This document shows, one piece after another, positions 50,511-57,931 of a stretch of 64,000 bases of DNA (positions are counted from its first letter, which is position 1; each line of letters starts with the position of its first letter). Source of the stretch: an uncultured Paracoccaceae bacterium (GTDB taxonomy: Bacteria; Pseudomonadota; Alphaproteobacteria; Rhodobacterales; Rhodobacteraceae); the NCBI GenBank assembly GCA_934500835.1, contig CAKSTR010000004.1, positions 248,001 through 312,000 of the forward strand. The letters run 5' to 3'. The position numbers were made by a program, and so were the translations under genes. Below the pieces are notes generated by a model. That model saw nothing but the letters and a program-made list of their open reading frames with translations. It did not search any database and was not told the origin of the DNA.

Positions 50511-51014
50511 CTACCTCGCTGCGAGCTGCGCCGTGGCGCGTTGAAGGGCTGCAGTGATGCGCAGGGCGCCCACCGCATCTTTGGCGCTGGTGATCCGTGC
50601 GCCGGGGTGCATGGGCAGCGTCACCAGCGACGCTTCCATGAGGTTCAGTCCCGTGATGTTCCGACCGCGCGGCTTGCGCGGCGTGGCCTTGGTGGTCAGG
50701 AAACCGATCGAAATGCCGCGCACAGCCCCCGCCTGCACCAGGGCGCGAACCTCGCTGGCACGGGGCAGATCATCGACCAGCAGACGGCCCTTCAGGTGCA
50801 GGCCATCCACCTTCTCTTCGGCCTCTTCCCAGACGCCCACCGGATCATTCTGATCATGGCCGAACAGCATGGGCAGTGGCAGGGTGACGCCCGCAAAGGC
50901 GCCTTTCTGGATCATGTCACCCACGCGGTCAGCGGTGGCAAAGGGCCAGGCCAGCGCCGAGATGGCGCCCGTGTCATCGGCGAGGATCTTGGTCTCGATG
51001 AAGCTGCGATCCAT
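50511..51014 (-). CDS. Prohead protease (HK97 gp4/U35 family)
   Basis: This 167-residue serine protease of the herpesvirus-assemblin fold has the His-containing MLFGHDQNDPVGVWEE, the Ser in VRGISIGFLTTKA, and LNLMEASLVTLPMHPGA at the end. ATG 51014 is preferred because it overlaps the previous stop (TGATG). It processes the scaffold domain of the neighbouring capsid protein. Confidence 0.92.
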   Translation of the reverse strand: MDRSFIETKILADDTGAISALAWPFATADRVGDMIQKGAFAGVTLPLPMLFGHDQNDPVGVWEEAEEKVDGLHLKGRLLVDDLPRASEVRALVQAGAVRGISIGFLTTKATPRKPRGRNITGLNLMEASLVTLPMHPGARITSAKDAVGALRITAALQRATAQLAAR

Positions 51015-51406
51015 CACGCGCCCCCTTTGGCAAAGGCCCGACGCGACCCGGCGAACTCATCGACCTGTTCCTGCACCCAGCGACCCGCTTTCAGCAGGCG
51101 CAGCGCGCCATCGAAGGTGAAGGGCACCGGCTGCCCAGCCTCGGTCGCCTCCCAGCCCAGGACGCAACGGGCGAGGTTGCGCAGGCGGCAGGTCTCGCGG
51201 TTCTCGGCACTGACCCGGCCTTCATCACTGGCCATCTCCGCCAGATCATCCGCCAGCTTGACCCGCGCCCGCGCCTGCACGGTGGAATCCGGGCCAGCGA
51301 TCAGCAGGCGGATGCCCACCGGCTTGCCCTCATAGGGATCGAGCAGGTCGAGCCAGCGGCCGCGATCCTGATCCTCGGCAATGTTCGCCACATCAGACAG
51401 GTTCAA
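51014..51406 (-). CDS. Phage protein between portal and protease
   Basis: This 130-residue soluble protein has segments resembling short phage tail-assembly or head accessory proteins (DVANIAEDQDRGRWLDLLDPYEGKPVGIRLLIAG; ETCRLRNLARCVLGW). I do not assign a name. It starts at 51406, overlapping the portal end by 14 bp, and shares its stop with the protease start. The position suggests a head role. No nuclease or enzymatic motif is present. Confidence 0.6.
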   Translation of the reverse strand: MNLSDVANIAEDQDRGRWLDLLDPYEGKPVGIRLLIAGPDSTVQARARVKLADDLAEMASDEGRVSAENRETCRLRNLARCVLGWEATEAGQPVPFTFDGALRLLKAGRWVQEQVDEFAGSRRAFAKGGA

Positions 51407-52613
51407 CAGGGGCCTCCTTCACGGGTGGCGCCGGCGGCGCATCAGGCGCCGCCGCAGTTTGGGTGATGTTGGGATTCAGGAACTCATCACCGCCATCGCG
51501 CGGCGGCAGGCCGATCCAGCCCCGTCCTTCGTTGGCGTTGATGGTGCGGCTGGCGATCAGGCTGTTGATCACGGTCGCCCGCGTGGCGAGATCTGCCCGG
51601 GTCAGGTCATCCCGATCGAACCGGATGGCAAGGCGGGCGCGGTCCTCGGGGGCGATCAGCGCCCGGCGCAGCGCGCCCTCAAGCCCGCGCAACCATGGCT
51701 CCAGCGTGTAGGACAGGAACTCGCGGCCCTTCTGTTCCGTGTTCGACCACGTGGCGCGGCTCAGATCGCCCACCATCGGCGCCGGGATGTTGAAGACCCG
51801 GGCGATTTCTTCGATCTGGAATCGGCGATTCTCAAGGAACTGGGCATCGGTGCTGTTGAAGGTGAAGGCCTCGAACTCGGCTCCATCGATCAGAACGGCC
51901 GTTTTGCCCGTTGCGTTCTCGCCCTCATGCGTGGCCCGCCAGGCCGCGCTGATCTTCTTGACCGACTCTTCGCCCAGCCCCCTGGGGAACTTCAGCGCGC
52001 CGGACGGACGCGCCCCGCGCGAGAACAGCCGCGCCGCGTGACGCTCAAGCGCGACCGCCACACCGATCGCCGCGCGGGCCAAGGTCAGCGGGGCGCGGCC
52101 CAACGGTGGCAGAAGGTGGATCACATCCAGCGCAGAAACAGCGCGACCGTTCAGCTTGTAGGCCCGTTCGCCCGTGGTCTGATCCAGATCGAACATTAGG
52201 ATCCCGGGCATATAACGGAGGATTTCCAGCGGGCGCCCGTCATCGGCGCGGATCACCAGCGCCATGCCGCCCTGATCGAGGGTCAGGGCATCAACCACGA
52301 TCTGCCGGATGAACTCGAAGCTCGTGGTCCAGTCGTTCACTTCATCGCGCAGCAGGGGCAGCAGCTGGTGGCCTTCGTCGTCAGTTTCAACCCCGTCCTC
52401 AATGACCTTGACGAACACATCCAGCGAGGCGACGGCCTCCGAGATCAGCTGGATCGCATTCGCCACCACCGGCACCCGCAGGGCCTCGGCCGCCGAAACC
52501 GTGACCCCGCCCGCAGTTGGGGAAGCCCCAACGATGAGATCCCACCAGGACGCCGCCGAAGTCAGCGATTTCTGTTCGGCCACAGGGGCCTTTCTGGCGA
52601 AGGGGTTCCACAT
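51393..52613 (-). CDS. Phage portal protein (HK97 family)
   Basis: This 406-residue portal subunit has the typical start MWNPFARKAPVAE, the clip/wing segments SAAEALRVPVVANAIQLISEAVASLDVFV and FIRQIVVDALTLDQGGMALVIRADDG, and the stem/crown LENRRFQIEEIARVFNIPAPMVGDLSRATWSNTEQKGREFL. All expected parts are present, and length is normal for HK97 portals. It is the first of the structural genes in transcription order. The flanking 83-bp gap to the HTH gene contains no coding evidence. Confidence 0.96.
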   Translation of the reverse strand: MWNPFARKAPVAEQKSLTSAASWWDLIVGASPTAGGVTVSAAEALRVPVVANAIQLISEAVASLDVFVKVIEDGVETDDEGHQLLPLLRDEVNDWTTSFEFIRQIVVDALTLDQGGMALVIRADDGRPLEILRYMPGILMFDLDQTTGERAYKLNGRAVSALDVIHLLPPLGRAPLTLARAAIGVAVALERHAARLFSRGARPSGALKFPRGLGEESVKKISAAWRATHEGENATGKTAVLIDGAEFEAFTFNSTDAQFLENRRFQIEEIARVFNIPAPMVGDLSRATWSNTEQKGREFLSYTLEPWLRGLEGALRRALIAPEDRARLAIRFDRDDLTRADLATRATVINSLIASRTINANEGRGWIGLPPRDGGDEFLNPNITQTAAAPDAPPAPPVKEAPVEPV

Positions 52614-52696
52614 TCCCCAGTTTATGGGATCGGGAAAGCACGTTCGGGAAGCTGGCTAAATCTGGGAAACCGTGGGTTTTCGTTGGTTTCGGAAAA

Positions 52697-52972
52697 TTAC
52701 TTGGACCGCATCCACGCATCGATCTCATCAGACCAAGCGAAATATCTGCCCCCGGGGCGGTAGATCGGGGTGTCGTCGCGGGCCGCTAGGGTGCGTACCG
52801 TGTCGATGGACAGGCCCATATACGCGGCGATCTGGGCGAGGCCCCAGATGGGCCGACGCGGCTCCAACACCGTGTCGGCCCGGAATCGATCCAGCTTTGG
52901 CAGGTCAGCTGGGGCCGGAACTGTCATCTTTCGTCCCACTATCTCGACCTTCGACACTGCCTCTGTCTCCAT
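52697..52972 (-). CDS. AlpA/MerR-like helix-turn-helix protein
   Basis: This 91-residue DNA-binding protein has a winged-helix core near residues 40-88: PIWGLAQIAAYMGLSIDTVRTLAARDDTPIYRPGGRYFAWSDEIDAWM. The MerR-type helix pair is followed by the W-wing. An unordered, charged N-terminus precedes it. It lies directly before the portal gene, a position suited to a late-gene activator, but no target site was identified. Confidence 0.78.
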   Translation of the reverse strand: METEAVSKVEIVGRKMTVPAPADLPKLDRFRADTVLEPRRPIWGLAQIAAYMGLSIDTVRTLAARDDTPIYRPGGRYFAWSDEIDAWMRSK

Positions 52973-53003
52973 GAATCCGGATTAACCCATTGAAAAACAC
53001 CAT

Positions 53004-53498
53004 TTAGCCGCCCTCTGGCGTTCGCCTCCCCCCGCCGGTCCCCGGCTTAGGGGTAAAGTTCAGGACCACCCCCCGGGCGGTGCAGATGGCAGCTGGCTTT
53101 GGCCCAAGGGACTGCAGATAGGCCGCCGCGCTCTCCGGGTCAGCAAGGTCCAGCATGCTGACATGTTCCCTGATCACCATTTCAGCGTATGGCAGCATCT
53201 CATCCTCGCCGACCTTTTCCAGCGCGGCCAACCTCTCATCAGGCGACATCAGCTGTCTGCGCATCCAAGCTTCCAAAGCGCGGCGCGAGGCCCACCACCT
53301 GCCACCGACCAGTGTTACGGGCAGATCGTTGACGCGTTCGCGGGCCAGCTTGAGCGTGGTCACCTTCGACAGGCCAAGCGCCGCCGCGATGGCGGGCATG
53401 CCGATCAGCCTATCCGCTATCCGGTCCAACGCCTCGGCCGTGTCAGCATCCGTCATGCCCGCCGCTGGCAGGCGCTCAGCTTCCTTGGTTGGTTTCAT
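53004..53498 (-). CDS. Helix-turn-helix phage regulatory protein
   Basis: This 164-residue protein has an HTH_17/AlpA-like segment (RLIGMPAIAAALGLSKVTTLKLARERVNDLPVTLVGGRWWASRRALEAWM). A helical C-terminal half follows (SPDERLAALEKVGEDEMLPYAEMVIREH) and an unordered tail. ATG 53498 overlaps the preceding stop by 4 bp (ATGA). It belongs to a series of three small winged-helix genes between the RHH switch and the portal. Confidence 0.72.
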   Translation of the reverse strand: MKPTKEAERLPAAGMTDADTAEALDRIADRLIGMPAIAAALGLSKVTTLKLARERVNDLPVTLVGGRWWASRRALEAWMRRQLMSPDERLAALEKVGEDEMLPYAEMVIREHVSMLDLADPESAAAYLQSLGPKPAAICTARGVVLNFTPKPGTGGGRRTPEGG

Positions 53499-54145
53499 AT
53501 CATCCCCTTTCTCTGTTCCACCCATCGCAGCGCAACGGCCTCGCCGATCTGATCGCCTGCGGCCGGCGGGCTGCGGATCGGCACAATCCAGAACTCTTCC
53601 CCAGCACGTCGCGACCGTTCAGCAAGAACCTCCAGCCGGGGCTGGTCGCCACGTTTCAGCCATGCCTGCCAATTCTCAACACTTGCACCGCTGATCGGAA
53701 TCGCCGACATCGCCCTTTTTGCGCCCCCCGTCGCGCGCGCAAGGTTTCCAGGTTCCTTTCCAAGGTTACTGTCCGGATTCCGGACATGGTTTTCGGCATT
53801 TTCCGGACATGGCTTCTTTGTCCGTTTTCCGGACATGGCCCGTGTCCGGATTTCGGATGCGGGGCACTCTTTGAAACCGGACAAGCTGTAGGATGTCGGC
53901 CGGTTCATCCCGGTCTTTCCGTCGAACATGGCGTTGCGCCGGATCAGCGTAAGACGCTCCAACTCGGCCAGATGCACATTCAGCGTTGAACGCGACATTT
54001 CGCATTCTTCGGCGAGTGTTTCCTGCATCGGGTTGCATTGGCCTGTCTTGGCATTGTGGTGATCAGCCAGATTCAAAAGCACGATCTTTGTCGCTGGCTT
54101 CAGACCACGAAGTTTAAGCGCCCACTTGGTTGCGACATGGCTCAT
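53495..54145 (-). CDS. Replication-initiator-like winged-helix protein (HTH_36)
   Basis: This 216-residue protein has a clear winged helix at about residues 5-75: KWALKLRGLKPATKIVLLNLADHHN, then NPMQETLAEECEMSRSTLNVHLAELERLTLIRRNAM. Such domains open phage replication initiators and MarR-like regulators. The C-terminal part is charged and proline-rich, without a recognised helicase or primase motif. If it is an initiator, it is the only replication protein candidate in the element. Confidence 0.7.
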   Translation of the reverse strand: MSHVATKWALKLRGLKPATKIVLLNLADHHNAKTGQCNPMQETLAEECEMSRSTLNVHLAELERLTLIRRNAMFDGKTGMNRPTSYSLSGFKECPASEIRTRAMSGKRTKKPCPENAENHVRNPDSNLGKEPGNLARATGGAKRAMSAIPISGASVENWQAWLKRGDQPRLEVLAERSRRAGEEFWIVPIRSPPAAGDQIGEAVALRWVEQRKGMI

Positions 54146-54161
54146 TGTAGGAAATCGACGG

Positions 54162-54482
54162 TCAGGTGGACGGATGAACATCCGCACCCTGCCCTCCGGC
54201 GCCAAGCGTGGAATCCGCCTTCAGCCGCAGTTCGATCTCAGGCCAGCACTCGCAAAATGCTGACGCGTCCAGCACCTGCGACAGGATATCGGCTCGCTCT
54301 CCGATCACGGTCATCAGTGCAGAAATGCCTGATCGAACCAGGTAGTCCCCCAACACAGGCGGACAGCTATCAATGATAACCGTCGCCGATCTGATCATAC
54401 CCTCAAGATACAGCGCCATGTTGTAGGGGCATTCTTCCGAATACGGCCTGCCGGCCGTCATGGTTGCGGGCCTGTCGCTCAT
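54162..54482 (-). CDS. Hypothetical phage protein (106 aa)
   Basis: This small protein is of unknown function with a helical middle (NMALYLEGMIRSATVIIDSCPPVLGDYLVRSGISALMTVIGERADILSQVLD) and Cys-containing segments. ATG 54482 overlaps the previous stop by 4 bp (ATGA), so it is translationally coupled in the early operon. No motif supports a role. Confidence 0.55.
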   Translation of the reverse strand: MSDRPATMTAGRPYSEECPYNMALYLEGMIRSATVIIDSCPPVLGDYLVRSGISALMTVIGERADILSQVLDASAFCECWPEIELRLKADSTLGAGGQGADVHPST

Positions 54483-54754
54483 GCCGCCCCCCCAGCGGCG
54501 ATCCATTGCGCCGCGAGCAAATCGACCGCCTCTTTCGACTTGGCTTCGATGGAATTCACCAACGCCCAGACGGGCGCGGCCGACCGGGATGCTTCATCAA
54601 TCAGACCGGAATCGAGCAAAACCACTTCAAGCGCGATGACCAGACCGCGCAGATCGTGCATGGCGTATTCCATAGCCTGATGGGCATCGCGCAAGGCCGG
54701 CGCTACGCGGGGGCTGGGGATTGTATCGGTGATTCTGCCGCTGAGCATGTTCAT
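54479..54754 (-). CDS. Hypothetical phage protein (91 aa)
   Basis: This almost wholly helical protein (LRDAHQAMEYAMHDLRGLVIALEVVLLDSGLIDEASRSAAPVW, then VNSIEAKSKEAVDLLAAQW) could be a small dimeric regulator. ATG 54754 overlaps the AlpA stop by 4 bp and its own stop overlaps the next start. It sits in a four-gene chain of ATGA-coupled early genes. I do not recognise its family. Confidence 0.55.
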   Translation of the reverse strand: MNMLSGRITDTIPSPRVAPALRDAHQAMEYAMHDLRGLVIALEVVLLDSGLIDEASRSAAPVWALVNSIEAKSKEAVDLLAAQWIAAGGAA

Positions 54755-54963
54755 GCTGCCACCTCGCGCGCCTGCAACCAGGCAAGGACAGCGGTTTCGC
54801 GCCAGTAGTTGCGCTTGCCGATGGCGATCGGGCGGGGGAAGGCCAGGTCGGGCCGGTTCATCCAGCGGTGCAGGGTGACCTTGGACACGCCGCCGCAGAT
54901 GGTGCGGACAGCTGCCGAGGGGATCATGCGGCCCGTCAGGGGTTGCGATTCATTCGGCTGCAT
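54751..54963 (-). CDS. AlpA-family excisionase/regulator
   Basis: This 70-residue MerR-type winged-helix protein has TGRMIPSAAVRTICGGVSKVTLHRWMNRPDLAFPRPIAIGKRNYWRETAVLAWLQ. That is the AlpA signature of a prophage regulator with the R-W-x-x-x-x-x-F-P-x-P wing. AlpA/Xis proteins assist excision or control early genes. ATG 54963 and an overlap with the RHH gene stop place it directly after the switch repressor. Confidence 0.88.
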   Translation of the reverse strand: MQPNESQPLTGRMIPSAAVRTICGGVSKVTLHRWMNRPDLAFPRPIAIGKRNYWRETAVLAWLQAREVAA

Positions 54964-55183
54964 GGTTCGATACCCCCGTATGGCTCTGTTGATCCATCAC
55001 GGCGGCGGGGGCTTGGTCGCCAAACTGTCCCCCCGCTGCCTCCCTCAGGATCATAACAAGATGGGTGTTGAATGAACGCCCCGCCCGGATGGCCTGAATT
55101 TTGATCTCGGTGAGCAGATCTCGCGGCAGACGCAGCGATGTCGAGACGACATCGACACCCGAACTTGGTTGAATGGTCTTCAT
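54950..55183 (-). CDS. Arc/Mnt-like ribbon-helix-helix regulator, leftward
   Basis: This 77-residue protein has the RHH fold: VVSTSLRLPRDLLTEIKIQAIRAGRSFNTHLVMILREAA. The N-terminal strand reads base edges of DNA in such proteins. It has a GGAGG ribosome site. The gene is divergent from a second RHH gene at 55293, and the 109-bp gap holds nested palindromic operators with CATAC/GTATG cores. This is a likely lysogeny or excision switch. Confidence 0.82.
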   Translation of the reverse strand: MKTIQPSSGVDVVSTSLRLPRDLLTEIKIQAIRAGRSFNTHLVMILREAAGGQFGDQAPAAVMDQQSHTGVSNHAAE

Positions 55184-55202
55184 GTTTTGCCTCCGAATTG
55201 CC

Positions 55203-55272
55203 TTAGTATGTAGTTCATACTAATCGCCACTTCATACTATTGCGTCAAGGCAAAAATAGTATGAAGTGGCGA
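55203..55272. promoter_or_regulatory. Divergent operator array of the RHH switch
   Basis: First element: TTAGTATG and CATACTAA, perfect 8-bp arms with a 5-bp spacer (55203-55223). Second: the perfect 18-bp inverted repeat TCGCCACTTCATACTATT (55224-55241) with its complement at 55255-55272, around 13 bp. All four half-sites contain the CATAC/GTATG core. The array fills the gap between two divergent RHH genes, so it is very likely their shared operator and promoter region. Confidence 0.85.
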
Positions 55273-55292
55273 GTATCCGAAGGTGAGTGCCC

Positions 55293-55667
55293 ATGACTGA
55301 CGAAGCCGATTACCCTAGCCGAAAGATGGAGCAGTTCGTTGTTCGCCTGCCCGATGGCATGCGCAAGCGCATCAAAGCCGCTGCTGACGCAAATAGCCGG
55401 TCGATGAACGCCGAGATCGTCGCCACACTGGAAGAGAAGTATCCGCCAGTCCCTTCTCGGGACGAAGAGATTATGTCAATGATGGCGGATCTGATGCGAG
55501 CTCAGAAGGAGATAAGCCGTTCTCTCGACAAGATGGTCGAGGCGAACGACTCCGAGCAGGTGCACGAATTGGGGGTGCGCTATAAAGCATTGATGTCGCA
55601 CCACGAAACGACACTTGCCAACCTCAAGATGCTTCTCACCATGCCAAAGTCGCCGAGCGAGCATTGA
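55293..55667 (+). CDS. Arc/Mnt-like ribbon-helix-helix repressor, rightward
   Basis: This 124-residue protein has an RHH domain at residues 10-55 (EQFVVRLPDGMRKRIKAAADANSRSMNAEIVATLEE), closely following the Arc family. A C-terminal helical region (MADLMRAQKEISRSLDKMVEAN) probably serves oligomerisation, like Mnt. It is the only plus-strand gene of the element. It is divergent from the second RHH gene across a palindromic operator array. ATG 55293 is preferred to the GTG six bases earlier because of AAGGTGAG. It is probably the lysogenic repressor. Confidence 0.85.
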   Translation: MTDEADYPSRKMEQFVVRLPDGMRKRIKAAADANSRSMNAEIVATLEEKYPPVPSRDEEIMSMMADLMRAQKEISRSLDKMVEANDSEQVHELGVRYKALMSHHETTLANLKMLLTMPKSPSEH

Positions 55668-55761
55668 TACCATTCAAGCCCCCCTCCGCCTGGCCAAATC
55701 CCCCCCTTACCCTCGACCAGATCGGCCCAAAGCCCCGCCCAAGCCTGTGATCCTGGAAGCC

Positions 55762-56118
55762 TTATCCGCGAACAAGCCGAACCTTGAACCACTCTGCCAA
55801 ACCGGCCATCGAGAGATTCCGCTGCACGGCATCCACCACCACATCATCAATGCGATCCCCGGGCAGCGCCTCCAGCAGGTAGCCGCTGCGCTCAATCAGA
55901 ACAAAGGTGCAGGCCCAGGCGGCGCGCTTGTTCCCGTCCGAAAATCCGTGCGAGGTCGCCACGCCGTGCAGCAGCGCGGCGCACTTCTGATGAATGAAGC
56001 GATGGTATCCGTGATAAGGGCGGCCAAGCGCGCCTTCCAGTGAGTCGAGATTCAGAACACCCTGCCGCCCACCGCCATACCCTAAGGCGACGTCATGGGC
56101 GTCAAGGGCATCCTGCAA
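55762..56118 (-). CDS. doc: Fic/Doc-type toxin (death on curing)
   Basis: This 118-residue protein has the Doc core with the catalytic motif HGFSDGNKRAA (H57, D61, N63, K64, R65). In P1, Doc phosphorylates elongation factor Tu and blocks translation. LQDALDAHDVALGYGGG and LNLDSLEGALGRPYHG are typical for the Doc N-terminus. No ATG precedes this conserved region in the open frame, so TTG at 56118 is the likely start. It ends the two-gene toxin-antitoxin unit beside the integrase. Confidence 0.9.
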   Translation of the reverse strand: MQDALDAHDVALGYGGGRQGVLNLDSLEGALGRPYHGYHRFIHQKCAALLHGVATSHGFSDGNKRAAWACTFVLIERSGYLLEALPGDRIDDVVVDAVQRNLSMAGLAEWFKVRLVRG

Positions 56119-56137
56119 AGTCAGGCGATAGTGGCGC

Positions 56138-56347
56138 TTACCGATTTGCCAGCCGGATCATGGCCTCGCGGTGGCGTTCCGCGTTGCTCCTGACCGCCTC
56201 CATGCTCGCAGCGCTGGTCTTGCCCTTTTCGACCTTGGGAGCCTGCGCCAGCGAAGAGCCTGCGACAGTTTTTACCGAACAGGACACATTGCCGCGCTTT
56301 ACGGTTGTGGTGAACTTTCCGGAACTGGACTGTTTCAGGGCGGGCAT
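56138..56347 (-). CDS. Putative antitoxin partner of Doc
   Basis: This 69-residue protein lies 19 bp upstream of doc on the same strand, as expected for an antitoxin. I do not see the Phd/YefM DNA-binding fold. The N-terminus (MPALKQSSSGKFTTTVKRGNVSCSV) is a beta-like basic segment and the C-terminus a helix (MEAVRSNAERHREAMIRLANR) that could neutralise the toxin. ATG 56347 is used. Assignment rests on gene order and size. Confidence 0.62.
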   Translation of the reverse strand: MPALKQSSSGKFTTTVKRGNVSCSVKTVAGSSLAQAPKVEKGKTSAASMEAVRSNAERHREAMIRLANR

Positions 56348-56428
56348 GGCTGGTCTCTGGTTACGGGTATATACCTTACACCCTTCGATTAGCATTTAGT
56401 GAAGGCGCCGCCCAAGTCAAGAAAACGC

Positions 56429-57667
56429 TCACCCTCTCATCCTGACCACGTTCCCGGCCCCACCCTCGACCAGCTGCGCAATGAAGCGCCCCCAGGCCTC
56501 CAGCGCGGCCCGCTTTTCGTCGGCATAATCGTGGCGCTGATAAACCGCGACGATACCGCCACCTGTGCCGCTGACATGGTTCAGCACGGCCTCGGTGACG
56601 CGCACGGGGATGCCCAGCCGGGCCATCCCGGTGGCGGCCGTCCGGCGCAGGTCGTGAAAGGTCCAGTGCGGGATTTCGACCGGCTCGCCCCTCTCCTTGA
56701 CCGCAGCCTTCGCCATGCCCTCTGCCAGATGCCGCATCGCCTTGCCAAAGCCAGAAACTGCCGTGGTGCCGGTGGTGGTGAAGATGAAGCGCACCCTGCC
56801 CTTATCGTCGGCAACCCGCTCCACCGCCTCCAGCAGGCCCTGCAGAGCGGCCGTAAGGGGCACGTCATGCGCGCGCCCGTTCTTGGTGCGCGAGGGTGCA
56901 AGGTGCCAAAGGTCGCCCCGAATCTCAGCGTCTGTCATCTGGGCGGCCTCATTCAACCGCTGGCCGGTCAACAATAGCACCTTACCCAAAGGTCCCCAGG
57001 GAAATCCCTCGGCCTCGCAGGCCTGCCAGAACCAGCGGATTTCATCATCTGACAGGACGCGATCCCGGCTCTTCTCTTTGGCCGGCGCCTTGACGGTCAT
57101 CGTAGGCGGAACCGCGATCACATCGCGGCTGGCACACCAGCCGAAGAACTTGGAAAGATATGCGCGGATCCGGTTGGCAGTGGTCGCCTTGCCTGCATCC
57201 ACCAGATCATCGAGAAGATCGATCACGTCGCGCTTGGTGATGGTGCCAATGTTCCGGTCGCCCCAGCGCGGCGTCACGTGCAGGGCCAGTTGCTGACGAA
57301 CCGTCTTGCCACTGCGCAGGCCCGCAAGATGTCGCTTGTCGAACTGATCGATCAGGCTGCGCACCTTGTCCCGGTCGTTCTCAGGCTTTGGCGCCTTGGC
57401 CGCCTTGACCTCGGCCGAGGGGTCGCGCCCCTCACTGGCAGCTGCGAGGGCGTCTCTCGCCCGGGCGCGGGCATCTGCCAGCGACAACACGGGATAGGCC
57501 CCCAGCGTCATCCTACGGTGCGTCCCGCCATGGCGATAGCGAACCTGCCAGCCCTTCTTCCCGGTCGGTTGCACCACGAGGTAAAGCCCGGTGCAAAGAT
57601 CATCGGGAACCTCTTGTCGGCGATCGGTTGGCTGCAGCCTATCGACGTTCTGGGCGCTGAGCTTCAT
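56429..57667 (-). CDS. int: Tyrosine-type site-specific integrase (P4/DUF4102-like)
   Basis: This 412-residue recombinase has an N-terminal DUF4102 domain (about 10-85, LYLVVQPTGKKGWQVRYRHGG), a SAM-like core-binding domain (about 100-195), and the catalytic domain with R237 (LTGQRLNEA), H338 and R341 (FHDLRRTA), H364 (VLNHVSG) and nucleophile Y376 (VYQRH). It would catalyse exchange at the 47-bp tRNA-Asn core. Its start side faces attR, 170 bp away; this AT-rich gap is presumably the attachment arm region. The catalytic set is intact. Confidence 0.95.
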   Translation of the reverse strand: MKLSAQNVDRLQPTDRRQEVPDDLCTGLYLVVQPTGKKGWQVRYRHGGTHRRMTLGAYPVLSLADARARARDALAAASEGRDPSAEVKAAKAPKPENDRDKVRSLIDQFDKRHLAGLRSGKTVRQQLALHVTPRWGDRNIGTITKRDVIDLLDDLVDAGKATTANRIRAYLSKFFGWCASRDVIAVPPTMTVKAPAKEKSRDRVLSDDEIRWFWQACEAEGFPWGPLGKVLLLTGQRLNEAAQMTDAEIRGDLWHLAPSRTKNGRAHDVPLTAALQGLLEAVERVADDKGRVRFIFTTTGTTAVSGFGKAMRHLAEGMAKAAVKERGEPVEIPHWTFHDLRRTAATGMARLGIPVRVTEAVLNHVSGTGGGIVAVYQRHDYADEKRAALEAWGRFIAQLVEGGAGNVVRMRG

Positions 57668-57837
57668 AGTCAATCGGCCTCCGGCTGGGGAACAGTCTGG
57701 GGAACAGAGTATCTGATGCCGCCTGTTACCGACCGAATGCGTTAGAAATCAACTTATGTCAATAATTCAAGCATGATACATCACATCAGCTATGCACTTC
57801 GTCACTTTTAGATAGCGACTGCTATGCTACACTATTC

Positions 57838-57884
57838 GACTGTTAATCAATTGGTCGTAGGTTCGATCCCTACCGCCGGAGCCA
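57838..57884. repeat. attR (47-bp direct repeat, right copy)
   Basis: This is an exact copy of the tRNA-Asn 3' half at 39788-39834, without the tRNA 5' half. It marks the right end of the integrated element. On its left the AT-rich stretch 57731-57837 lies between it and int. Confidence 0.96.
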
Positions 57885-57892
57885 ACAAGATC

Positions 57893-57920
57893 AAGGGGTT
57901 AGCTGAAAAGCTGACCCCTT
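57893..57920 (+). terminator. Displaced native terminator of tRNA-Asn
   Basis: Arms AAGGGGTTAGCT and AGCTGACCCCTT surround a GAAA loop, followed by CTTCATTTG. It is 8 bp after the attR copy of the tRNA end and has the same design as the tRNA-Thr terminator at 3885-3912. It most likely terminated tRNA-Asn before the element inserted. Confidence 0.78.
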
Positions 57921-57931
57921 CTTCATTTGCA

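Larger units (their letters stand above)
39788..57884. mobile_element. Prophage-like element integrated at tRNA-Asn (18.1 kb)
   Basis: The element is bounded by perfect 47-bp direct repeats, attL inside tRNA-Asn and attR at 57838-57884. From attR leftward it holds integrase, a toxin-antitoxin pair, a divergent RHH regulatory switch, AlpA/HTH genes, portal, protease, capsid, HNH, two tail-tube genes, connectors, small and large terminase, tape measure, an Ntn-hydrolase and Cys-rich zinc-finger proteins. All genes except one RHH gene are on the minus strand. It lacks recognisable tail-tip, receptor-binding, lysis and replisome genes. It is either a decayed prophage or a satellite that encodes its own head. 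Confidence 0.93.

Noticed and set aside
39788..57884. Gene transfer agent instead of prophage
   Set aside because: It has an integrase and exact attachment repeats, and its capsid/portal order and tape measure do not match the Rhodobacter gene transfer agent cluster.
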